This document shows positions 1 to 6,126 of a stretch of DNA of 24,196 bases, piece by piece (the first letter of the stretch is position 1; each line of letters begins with the position of its first letter). The position numbers and the translations under genes were made by a program. The stretch spans positions 1 through 24,196 of the forward strand of contig JAICLM010000007.1 of assembly GCA_025927435.1 (NCBI GenBank), in the 5' to 3' direction. The notes under the pieces were generated by a model that was not told where the DNA came from, made no database searches, and worked only from the letters and a program-made list of their open reading frames with translations. Source of the stretch: Thermoleophilia bacterium (GTDB lineage Bacteria > Actinomycetota > Thermoleophilia > Gaiellales > Gaiellaceae).

Positions 1-242
1 CCGGCCGCGCCGGCGGCTCCGCGCAGGCCCTTGACGGCGAATCCGACCTTCCTGATCTCGCCCTTGTGACACCTCACGGTCCGACCAACCTGCCGCACCA
101 CGCCGGTCTTCTTCGAGATACAGAACGGACCGGCCAGCGATCCACGCGCGTGGCGGGATGCCTGACTCGCGGATGCGATACCGACGATGACAAGCAGAGT
201 GACTACACCCGCAAACAGCGGGATCAAGCGTCCCTTCTTCAA
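1..242 (-). CDS. Small secreted protein, N-terminus only (partial, runs off left edge)
   Basis: I do not recognise a named function. Reading from a TTG at 242 gives 80 codons before the window ends. Residues 1-5 are basic (LKKGR), followed by a hydrophobic stretch (about 6-24) ending in ASA, a good signal-peptide cleavage site, so the protein is probably exported. The mature part has two Cys (in PFCISKK and VRCHKGE) and ends in a Gly/Ala-rich run (GLRGAAGAAG) that looks like the start of a collagen-like or low-complexity tail. The TTG is chosen because GGAGGTGATC lies 2 nt upstream (245-254), close to an ideal Shine-Dalgarno, and no ATG or GTG in this frame fits. Similar short exported proteins with a CISKKTG-type motif are, from memory, frequent in Thermoleophilia. 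Gene reality is fairly sure; function is unknown. Confidence 0.72.
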   Translation of the reverse strand, partial: MKKGRLIPLFAGVVTLLVIVGIASASQASRHARGSLAGPFCISKKTGVVRQVGRTVRCHKGEIRKVGFAVKGLRGAAGAA

Positions 243-244
243 GG

Positions 245-254
245 GATCACCTCC
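245..254 (-). promoter_or_regulatory. Strong Shine-Dalgarno that fixes a TTG start
   Basis: On the minus strand GGAGGTGATC precedes the TTG at 242, with 7 nt between the GGAGG core and the start codon. It is the strongest ribosome binding site in the window. Most other operon-leading genes here appear leaderless, so this gene is translated differently and perhaps at a higher level. Confidence 0.75.
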
Positions 255-373
255 AACGTTGAGCGCCTAGCCGGCGCGGAGCGACGACTCGCCCACGAGC
301 GAGCCACTGCCCCGACGGCCTTCAGCCGCAGTTAGCTATCGACCGGGTGCAGATCGGCATGCTGGGTGGGAAA

Positions 374-408
374 CCGGGATGAATCTCGGTATGAAACCGG
401 TATGAATT
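374..408 (-). repeat. Three direct repeats TTCATNCCG, PHO-box-like
   Basis: Read on the minus strand, TTCATACCG (406-398), TTCATACCG (395-387) and TTCATCCCG (383-375) recur with 11- and 12-nt periodicity. Direct repeats of about 11 nt with a TTCA core resemble the binding sites of PhoB/PhoP-type response regulators in actinobacteria. They lie about 130 nt upstream of the secreted-protein start at 242, in the 225-bp gap 243-467. That gap otherwise holds only a 5-bp hairpin (288-292 with 299-303) in the presumed leader. The repeats are seen directly; the regulator assignment is inference. Confidence 0.4.
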
Positions 409-467
409 GCGGGCGGGATGCGAATCGGCCAAGAGCTCCCTGCCAGGCGGGCCCTGACTGAAGGCTT

Positions 468-1478
468 CTACAGGACGAGCTCGGCAAGGGTCTGCAGCGC
501 CTCGGGCTGCACGGTGCCGAGCACGAGCGTCGTGACCGGCGTCTCGCGCCAGGCCTCGAGCCGCTCCGCGATTCGCGCCCTGGGGCCGACGAGCGCGACC
601 GCGTCGACGAGCTCGTCCGGGACTGCGGCAATGGCCTCCCGCTGCTTGCCGCCGAGGTAGAGATCCTGGATCCGCTCGGCCTCCTCCTCCCAGCCGTAGC
701 GCCGGACGAGCGAGTTGTAGAAGTTCCGGCCCTTCGCGCCCATGCCGCCGACGTAGAGGGCGACGTGCGGACGGAGCGCATCGAGCAGCACCGGCACGTC
801 GTCGCCGACGAGGACGCTGGCCGTGGCCGCGATCTCGAAGCCGGGCGGCGCGGCGGTGAGGCTCGGCCCGAACGCGTCGGTGAACCGCTCGGGGGCGACG
901 AAGATCGGGAGCCAACCGTCCGCGATTTCCGCGGCGAGCGCGACGTTCTTGGGCCCGAGCGCCGCGAGGAAGATCGGGATCTCGGCACGCAGTGGGCGCA
1001 ACATCAGCTTCAGCGGCTTGCCGAGGCCGGTCGCGCCCGGGCCGTCCCACGGGATCCGGTAGTGCTCGCCGTCGTGCGCCACGACCTCGCGCCGCAGCGC
1101 CGCGCGGACGATCTCGACGTACTCGCGCGTCTTGCCGAGCGGCTTGCCCCACGGCTGGCCGTGCCAGCCCTCGACCACCTGCGGGCCCGACGTGCCGAGC
1201 CCGAGCAGGAAGCGGCCGCCGGACAGGAGGTCCAGCGTCGCCGCGGTCATCGCCGTGTTCCCCGGTGTGCGGCCGGGGATCTGCATGATCGCGGAGCCGA
1301 GCTTGATTCGTTCCGTCCGCGCTGCCAGCCAGCCGAGCACGCTGACGGCATCCGTCCCCCAGGCCTCCGCGACCCAGACCGAGTCGAAGCCGAGCCGCTC
1401 CGCCTCCTGCACGAGCGGGAACAGGTCGGCGGGGTTCGTGCCGGGCGGCGCGTAGCCGAGGCTGAGACCCAGCTTCAC
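468..1478 (-). CDS. LLM-class F420-dependent oxidoreductase (Rv3520c-like)
   Basis: 336 residues, a normal length for a luciferase-like (bacterial luciferase fold, TIM barrel) flavin/F420 oxidoreductase. The N-terminus MKLGLSLGY, the EAWGTDA segment near residue 40, the GLGTSGPQVVEGWHG block around residues 93-107 and the PKNVALAAEIADGWLPIF block near 177-194 match the mycobacterial Rv3520c-type subfamily as I remember it. Members of that subfamily are annotated as using coenzyme F420 for hydride transfer; the substrate is unknown. The start is GTG at 1478, 7 nt after a TAGGAT box, consistent with a leaderless mRNA. It is divergent from the methyltransferase gene, with only 23 bp between start codons, and is transcribed as a single gene. 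Family assignment is firm; cofactor is inferred from the family and substrate cannot be read. Confidence 0.9.
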   Translation of the reverse strand: MKLGLSLGYAPPGTNPADLFPLVQEAERLGFDSVWVAEAWGTDAVSVLGWLAARTERIKLGSAIMQIPGRTPGNTAMTAATLDLLSGGRFLLGLGTSGPQVVEGWHGQPWGKPLGKTREYVEIVRAALRREVVAHDGEHYRIPWDGPGATGLGKPLKLMLRPLRAEIPIFLAALGPKNVALAAEIADGWLPIFVAPERFTDAFGPSLTAAPPGFEIAATASVLVGDDVPVLLDALRPHVALYVGGMGAKGRNFYNSLVRRYGWEEEAERIQDLYLGGKQREAIAAVPDELVDAVALVGPRARIAERLEAWRETPVTTLVLGTVQPEALQTLAELVL

Positions 1479-1485
1479 GCCGCCG

Positions 1486-1491
1486 ATCCTA
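1486..1491 (-). promoter_or_regulatory. -10 box for the F420-type oxidoreductase (leaderless)
   Basis: TAGGAT on the minus strand, followed by 7 nt and the GTG at 1478. This is the spacing expected when transcription starts at or next to the start codon. No convincing -35 is visible. Confidence 0.5.
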
Positions 1492-1495
1492 CGAT
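1490..1495 (+). promoter_or_regulatory. -10 box for the methyltransferase-helD pair (leaderless)
   Basis: TACGAT followed by 6 nt and the GTG at 1502. It shares its first two bases (TA, 1490-1491) with the opposite-facing TAGGAT box, so the two -10 elements are back to back. No convincing -35 and no Shine-Dalgarno are present. Confidence 0.5.
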
Positions 1496-1501
1496 GCGTC
1501 C

Positions 1502-2089
1502 GTGAGCGAGTGGGAGTGGGATCCGGATACCTATCTCGCGGAGATGGCCGCCGAGGTGCCCGGCTACGAGGAGCTGCAGGAGGCGGTGGTCGCCGCGACC
1601 GCGGGCGTCCGCGCCGTCCGCGTGCTCGAGCTCGGCACCGGGAGCGGTGAGACCGCGCTCCGTGTGCGCGCGCGGCATCCCGGGGTTGTCTGGGTCGGCA
1701 TCGACGCGAGCGAAGCGATGCTCGCGCGGGCGCGCGAGCGGCTCCCGGACGCCGACCTGCGGCTGCAGCGGCTGGAGGACGAGCTCCCGGATGGGCCGTT
1801 CGACCTCGTAGTCTCGGCTCTCGCCGTCCACCATCTCGACGGCGCCGGGAAGCGCGATCTGTTCGCCCGCGTCGCGCGAGAGCTGCGGCCGGGCGGTCTC
1901 TTCGTCCTCGGCGACGTCGTCGTTCCGGCCGACGGAACGGAGGGACCGATTCACATCGACTGGGAGATGGACGTACCCGACAGCGCGGCGGATCAGCTCG
2001 CCTGGCTCCGCCAGGTGGGATTCGAAGCGGAGGTCTCCAGCGTCGGCATCGACCTCGCGGTGTTCCGCGCTAGGCTCAACGGCCGGTGA
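1502..2089 (+). CDS. Class I SAM-dependent methyltransferase
   Basis: 195 residues. The Rossmann SAM-binding motif I is VLELGTGSGET (residues 41-51), followed by the acidic post-I strand VGIDASEAML and, later, FDLVVSALAVHHLDG (motif IV region) and LRPGGLFVLGDVV (motif VI-like). The fold is that of small-molecule methyltransferases of the Methyltransf_11/25 type; the acceptor cannot be deduced. The start is GTG at 1502, placed 6 nt behind a TACGAT box, so a leaderless transcript is likely. Its TGA overlaps the GTG of the helD gene by 4 bp (2086-2089), which implies co-transcription and probably coupled translation. Whether the methyltransferase acts on something linked to transcription or is merely carried along is not visible. 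Confidence 0.85.
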   Translation: MSEWEWDPDTYLAEMAAEVPGYEELQEAVVAATAGVRAVRVLELGTGSGETALRVRARHPGVVWVGIDASEAMLARARERLPDADLRLQRLEDELPDGPFDLVVSALAVHHLDGAGKRDLFARVARELRPGGLFVLGDVVVPADGTEGPIHIDWEMDVPDSAADQLAWLRQVGFEAEVSSVGIDLAVFRARLNGR

Positions 2090-4050
2090 CGCACCCCGAG
2101 CTACAGGCCGAACAGGCCTACGTCGATCGCGCCTACGAGCAGCTCGACCGGATGCGCTCCACGGTCGCGCGCACGCAGGAGGCGATGGCCACCGAGTGGG
2201 CCGCGCTGAACATGGAGGCGTGGGTCAAGCGGCGCATGCGCACCTTCGAGGACGCCGAGCGCGGGCTCGTCTTCGGTCGCCTCACGCTGGACGGCACACC
2301 CCGACCGCTCTACGTCGGCCGCCGCTGGGTGCACGACGACGAGCACGAGTCGCTCGTCGTCAACTGGCAGGCGCCTGCTGCCCGGCCGTTCTACACGGCG
2401 ACGCCGCAGACGCCGCACGGTGTCCAGCAGCGGCGGCGCTTCCGCGCCGAGGGCCGACGGCTGACCGACATCTCCGACGAGGCGCTCGACGGCAGCGCCG
2501 TCGAGGGCGCGAGCGTCTCGGACTTCCTGCTCGAGGAGCTCGAGCGCCGCCGCGACGTCCGGATGCGCGACATCGTCGCCACCATCCAGTCGGATCAGTA
2601 CAGGCTCATCACGGCCGAGCCCGAGGGCGCGCTCGTCGTGCAGGGCGGGCCCGGCACCGGCAAGACCGCGGTCGGCCTTCATCGGGCCTCGTGGCTTCTC
2701 TACACGCATCGCGAGCGGCTGCGGCGGGTGCTCGTCGTCGGACCGAACCCGACCTTCATGGACTACGTCTCTCACGTTCTCCCGACGCTCGGGGAGGAGG
2801 CGGTCGAGCAGCGGGCCGTGACAGAGCTGCTCGACGGGATCGAGGTCGGCCGCGACGAGGAGCCGGACGTGGCGCGCCTCAAGGGGGATCCGCGGCTGCG
2901 GGAGGTCGTGGCCCGCGCGGTCGAGATCGCGGTCGTGCCGGCTCCGGAGGAGCTCTATGCGCGGATCGACGGCATCTACGTCCGCGTGCGGGAGCGCGAC
3001 GTCGCCGCGCTGCTCGAGGAGACGCTGGAGGCCGGAGATCCGCTCGGGCTCGCGCGCGAGCGGTTCCGGATGGCTGTGCTGCGCCGCTTCTACGAGCGCT
3101 ACGGCGAGCTGCTCGGCCCGCGCGCGCTGCGCACCTTCGACGAGCTCGAGCGGTCGTTGCGGCGCGGCGGCTTCCTCACGCGCTGGCTCGACCGCGTCCT
3201 GCCGCTCCCGCAGCCCGAGAAGCTCGTCGCGCGGCTCCTCACCTCGCCGGCCGCGCTCGAGGCGGCCTCGGACGCCGTGCTGGAGGGCGAGGAGCGGAAG
3301 CTCCTGCTCCGCGACCGTCCGCGCCGCATGGCCGACCTGCGCTGGAGCGACCAGGACGTCCCGCTGCTGGACGAGGCCCGGACGCTGCTCGACGGCGCGC
3401 CTCGCTCCTACGGCCACGTGATCGTCGACGAGGCGCAGGATCTCTCGCCGATGCAGCTGCTCGCGATCTCGCGCCGGGCTGTCGACGGCTCGCTCACGAT
3501 CCTCGGCGACGTCGCGCAGGCGACCGGCCCTGTCGTCTACCGGCGCTGGCAGGAGCTGCAGCCCTACCTGCCGGACGAGGCCGAGATGGAGATCGAGGAG
3601 CTGCGGCACGCCTACCGCGTCCCGGCCGAGATCATGGATTTCGCGCTGCCGCTGCTCGACCGGATCGCACCGGAGGTCGAGCCGCCGCTCGCCTACCGCA
3701 AGGGCGGCGACCCGCCGCGGCTCGTGCGCGTCGAGGAGGAGGAGCTGCTGGCTGCGGCGCTGCGCGAGGCGGCCGCGCTCGCCGGGCTCGACGGGCTGCT
3801 CGCGGTGATCGTGCCGCGTTCGCTCGCGGGCGCCCTGCCGCAGGGCGAGCTGTTCGACGAGATCTCCGTCCCGGTGCTGACGCCGCGGCAGGCGAAAGGC
3901 CTCGAGTTCGACCACGTCGTCGTCGTCGAGCCGGCAGCGGTCGCGGACGACGGCGACCGCGGCCTGCGCGAGCTCTACGTCGCGCTGACGCGGCCGACGA
4001 AGACGCTCGTCGTAGTGCACGCGCGGCCGCTGCCCGACGGGCTCGGCTAG
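2086..4050 (+). CDS. helD: HelD-like RNA polymerase-recycling ATPase (UvrD/Rep superfamily 1)
   Basis: 654 residues. The N-terminal 60 residues form a helical arm ending in ERGLVFGRL, as in HelD proteins, whose arm enters the RNA polymerase secondary channel. Superfamily 1 motifs follow: Walker A GGPGTGKT (187-194), motif II DEAQ (448-451), LTILGDVAQ (motif III), QAKGLEFD (602-609) and YVALTR (631-636, motif VI with its Arg). The blocks SLVVNWQAPAARPFY and IVATIQSDQY are typical of HelD rather than UvrD. HelD uses ATP to release stalled RNA polymerase from DNA, and some homologues protect against rifampicin. The protein is somewhat shorter than the roughly 735-residue mycobacterial form, including a slightly shorter N-terminal arm by eye. 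The GTG start overlaps the preceding stop (GTGA), and its TAG overlaps the stop of the convergent sulfotransferase. Confidence 0.88.
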   Translation: MTHPELQAEQAYVDRAYEQLDRMRSTVARTQEAMATEWAALNMEAWVKRRMRTFEDAERGLVFGRLTLDGTPRPLYVGRRWVHDDEHESLVVNWQAPAARPFYTATPQTPHGVQQRRRFRAEGRRLTDISDEALDGSAVEGASVSDFLLEELERRRDVRMRDIVATIQSDQYRLITAEPEGALVVQGGPGTGKTAVGLHRASWLLYTHRERLRRVLVVGPNPTFMDYVSHVLPTLGEEAVEQRAVTELLDGIEVGRDEEPDVARLKGDPRLREVVARAVEIAVVPAPEELYARIDGIYVRVRERDVAALLEETLEAGDPLGLARERFRMAVLRRFYERYGELLGPRALRTFDELERSLRRGGFLTRWLDRVLPLPQPEKLVARLLTSPAALEAASDAVLEGEERKLLLRDRPRRMADLRWSDQDVPLLDEARTLLDGAPRSYGHVIVDEAQDLSPMQLLAISRRAVDGSLTILGDVAQATGPVVYRRWQELQPYLPDEAEMEIEELRHAYRVPAEIMDFALPLLDRIAPEVEPPLAYRKGGDPPRLVRVEEEELLAAALREAAALAGLDGLLAVIVPRSLAGALPQGELFDEISVPVLTPRQAKGLEFDHVVVVEPAAVADDGDRGLRELYVALTRPTKTLVVVHARPLPDGLG

Positions 4051-4808
4051 TCGCTCTCGGGCGAGAGCAGGCTGTAGCCGTAGCGGCGCACGCGGCGCTC
4101 GTAGCGCAGCGATACGAGATCGAGGTACGCGCGCATGCGGAGATCGCTCTTGAGCTCCTGCCACTGGCGGAAGTACTTCTCGTTCGCCCCGCCCTCGACG
4201 GGCTCACTCGATGGGATCGGGTCGAGCCCGAGGAATCCGAAGATCCCGTCCAGCACGCCGGCGGGGTCGCGAACGAGCTGCTCGTAGGTGAGGACGTGCA
4301 CGCGCTCGAGGTGCTCCCGGTCCGCCTCGAACAGCGCGTGGCAGTGGAGCCAGTGCTCGAACATCCGGTCGTAGCGCCGGGTGCCGCGCCACCGCGCGGT
4401 CGGGATCGAGACCGGAATCGGGTGCCGGACGATCACGACGAACGCCGAGTCGGGAAAAAGTGCCTGCAAGAACCGTGTTTTGAGCAGGTTCGGCGGCGAC
4501 TTCTCGAGCAGCAGCGGGCGGGACAGGTCCCAGTGCGGCGACCACTCCTCGAACAGCTTCCGCGCGCTCGCCTCCGAGGCGAGCGGCGACGACTCCGTCA
4601 GGTGTGACTCGGGCGCGAAGCCGAACCGCCCGGGGCCGCCGTACTCGTTCGCCGCGGGATAGACGCTCTGGAGATGCTGGCCTTCGTCCGCCGGTACGCC
4701 CGTGTCCGAGAAGCCGCTGATCTCGGGGTGCGCGGCCAGCAGTCGCGCGAGCAGCGTCGTGCCGCTCCGGTGCAGGCCTGCGAGGAAGACGAACCGGTGT
4801 CCCTCCAC
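4047..4808 (-). CDS. PAPS-type sulfotransferase family protein
   Basis: 253 residues from GTG at 4808. The 5'-phosphosulfate-binding loop is GLHRSGTT (residues 11-18), LEKSP follows (101-105), and the 3'-phosphate-binding segment FVVIVRHPIPVSI (123-135) supplies Arg128 and Ser134. These are the standard landmarks of the sulfotransferase fold, which moves sulfate from PAPS to a hydroxyl or amine on a carbohydrate or small molecule. A TTG at 4817 would add three residues, but it overlaps the TACGAT box (4817-4822), so I prefer the GTG 8 nt downstream of that box. Convergent with helD, sharing CTAG at the stops, and divergent from the aldo/keto reductase. Acceptor unknown; the polysaccharide locus 3 kb away makes a glycan possible, but this is inference. 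Confidence 0.85.
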   Translation of the reverse strand: MEGHRFVFLAGLHRSGTTLLARLLAAHPEISGFSDTGVPADEGQHLQSVYPAANEYGGPGRFGFAPESHLTESSPLASEASARKLFEEWSPHWDLSRPLLLEKSPPNLLKTRFLQALFPDSAFVVIVRHPIPVSIPTARWRGTRRYDRMFEHWLHCHALFEADREHLERVHVLTYEQLVRDPAGVLDGIFGFLGLDPIPSSEPVEGGANEKYFRQWQELKSDLRMRAYLDLVSLRYERRVRRYGYSLLSPESD

Positions 4809-4816
4809 GGCGGGCA

Positions 4817-4822
4817 ATCGTA
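4817..4822 (-). promoter_or_regulatory. -10 box for the sulfotransferase (leaderless)
   Basis: TACGAT on the minus strand, 8 nt before the GTG at 4808. Its position argues against the upstream TTG start. Confidence 0.4.
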
Positions 4823-4837
4823 GTGCTGCCGCTCAGG

Positions 4838-4851
4838 CCGACCACGGTCGG
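4838..4851. promoter_or_regulatory. Inverted repeat CCGACC-AC-GGTCGG, possible operator
   Basis: Perfect 6-bp arms around a 2-bp centre, ending 1 bp before the TAGCGT box of the aldo/keto reductase and lying between two divergent promoters. The position inside the spacer region would suit a dimeric repressor. No regulator gene is in the window. Confidence 0.35.
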
Positions 4852-4852
4852 T

Positions 4853-4858
4853 TAGCGT
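4853..4858 (+). promoter_or_regulatory. -10 box for the aldo/keto reductase (leaderless)
   Basis: TAGCGT followed by 7 nt and the GTG at 4866. Weaker than the other boxes, but at the same spacing. Confidence 0.35.
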
Positions 4859-4865
4859 CGAGCGC

Positions 4866-5777
4866 GTGCGCACGCGTCTCCTCGGCGTTGGCGGGCCGGA
4901 GGTCTCGGTCGTCGGCCTCGGGACGAACAACTTCGGCGGCCGGATCGACTACGAGCAGTCGCTGGCGGTGATCGATGCCGCGCTCGACGCCGGTGTCACG
5001 CTGATCGACACGGCCGACATCTACGGCCGGGGCACGAGCGAGGAGTTCATCGGCCGTGCGCTCGAGGGCCGGCGAGACCGCGTCCTGATTGCGACGAAGT
5101 TCGGCAAGCCGATGGACGAGCGGCGCGAGGAGCGGCGCGGCAATCCCGACTACATCCGGTGGGCGGTCGAGAGTTCGCTGCGGCGGCTACGCACCGACGT
5201 GATCGACGTCTACCAGATGCACGAGCCCGACCTCGAGACGCCGATTGCGGAGACGCTCGGCACGCTCAAGGACCTCGTCCACGAGGGCAAGGTGCGCTGG
5301 ATCGGCTCCTCGAACTTCTCCGCGGAGCAGATCGAGGCTGCGGAGGAGGTTTCGCGGGGCGCCGGCTTCCACCGCTTCGTATCGGCGCAGAACCAGTACT
5401 CGCTCGTCGAGCGCGAGGCCGAGGACGAGGTCCTGCCGACGTGCGAGAGGCTCGGCATCGGCTTCCTCCCGTACTTCCCCCTCGCAAGCGGCCTGCTGAC
5501 CGGCAAGTACCGGCGCGGCGAGGAAGCGACCGAGGGGCGGCTCGCGGGCCGCGAGATCCCCGAGGCGCGGTGGGACCGCGCCGAAGCGCTGCAGGGCTAC
5601 GCGGACGAGCGCGGGATCTCGCTGCTCGAGGTCGCGGTCGGTGGCCTGCTCGCCATGCCGGCGGTGTCCTGCGTGATCGCGGGCGCGACGAAGCCGGAGC
5701 AGGTGCGTGCGAACGTCGCCGCCGGCGCCTGGGAGCCGAGCGCCGCCGACGTGGACGCGCTGCGGGCGCTCCGCTGA
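4866..5777 (+). CDS. Aldo/keto reductase
   Basis: 303 residues, a TIM-barrel NADPH-dependent reductase of carbonyl compounds. The catalytic tetrad is complete: Asp48 and Tyr53 in LIDTADIYG, Lys78 in IATKFG and His119 in YQMHEPD. The WIGSSNFS segment, the QNQYSLVER segment near residue 177 and the C-terminal SCVIAGATKPEQVRANV cofactor-phosphate site match the family of soluble bacterial aldo/keto reductases (about 300-330 residues). GTG at 4866 follows a TAGCGT box by 7 nt. An inverted repeat directly upstream may control it. It stands alone on its strand, and its 3' end faces the small unknown gene at 5833. Family is certain; physiological substrate is not readable. Confidence 0.92.
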   Translation: MRTRLLGVGGPEVSVVGLGTNNFGGRIDYEQSLAVIDAALDAGVTLIDTADIYGRGTSEEFIGRALEGRRDRVLIATKFGKPMDERREERRGNPDYIRWAVESSLRRLRTDVIDVYQMHEPDLETPIAETLGTLKDLVHEGKVRWIGSSNFSAEQIEAAEEVSRGAGFHRFVSAQNQYSLVEREAEDEVLPTCERLGIGFLPYFPLASGLLTGKYRRGEEATEGRLAGREIPEARWDRAEALQGYADERGISLLEVAVGGLLAMPAVSCVIAGATKPEQVRANVAAGAWEPSAADVDALRALR

Positions 5778-5810
5778 TTCGAACCGCGTGCCTTTGACGG
5801 AGGAGGCGGA

Positions 5811-5830
5811 GGCTTGTCTTCAGACCAGCC
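5811..5830. terminator. Candidate hairpin between convergent genes
   Basis: GGCT-t-GTC, loop TTCA, GAC-c-AGCC forms a 7-bp stem with one mismatch in the 55-bp gap between the ends of the aldo/keto reductase (5777) and the unknown gene (5833). There is no T-tract on either side, so it could only be a weak or factor-assisted bidirectional terminator. Confidence 0.3.
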
Positions 5831-5832
5831 GG

Positions 5833-6126
5833 CTAGGCAGCCGCGACGTCGCCCAGGCGGTAGCGGAGGTCGTTGAGCCGGTCGTGCCAGTCGTCCGAGA
5901 GCGCCGCGACGCACTTCATCGAGCGGCAGGCGAGGTCGACGAGCTCCGTGGGCGGGACGCCGTGCATCTCGGCCCACTCCCGATCGTCCGGCGAGAGGTC
6001 GTCGGGCGGCTCCCCGGCCGTCGAGGCCACGAGCTCGGCGGCGCGCACCGCGCGCTCGGCGGTCTCGTCGTCCGGCGCGTCGCACGCTGCCGCGAGAGTC
6101 GCTTCGAGCGAACGCCAACTCTCCAT
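5833..6126 (-). CDS. Unknown small acidic protein, last gene of the ATP-grasp set
   Basis: 97 residues from ATG at 6126; a GTG at 6129 would add one residue. No family recognised. The protein is acidic and probably all-helical, rich in Ala, Glu and Asp, with one segment around residues 40-50 (EPPDDLSPDDREW) strongly acidic and two close Cys in VDLACRSMKCVAAL. There is no signal peptide or membrane segment, so it is likely cytosolic. The start overlaps the ATP-grasp stop (TGATG, or GTGA with the alternative start), so it is translated with that gene and may be a partner of it. The tight coupling and coherent composition support a real gene; function is open. Confidence 0.6.
   Translation of the reverse strand: MESWRSLEATLAAACDAPDDETAERAVRAAELVASTAGEPPDDLSPDDREWAEMHGVPPTELVDLACRSMKCVAALSDDWHDRLNDLRYRLGDVAAA

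Noticed and set aside
428..455. Possible terminator after the F420-type oxidoreductase (GC-rich, with GAGCTC palindrome)
   Set aside because: Only 3-4 bp stems can be drawn and there is no T-tract.
2101..4164. Long open frame antisense to helD (over 680 codons)
   Set aside because: It mirrors third-position GC bias; its product is Arg/Asp/Glu-rich low-complexity sequence without any motif, while the plus strand has all helicase motifs.
4809..4817. TTG at 4817 as start of the sulfotransferase
   Set aside because: It overlaps the TACGAT box; the GTG at 4808 is correctly spaced and keeps the whole domain.
5774..5795. GGTTCGAATC on the minus strand, like a tRNA T-loop
   Set aside because: Flanking bases do not pair into a T-stem, and no acceptor stem or anticodon arm can be drawn; it overlaps the end of the aldo/keto reductase. 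Chance match.
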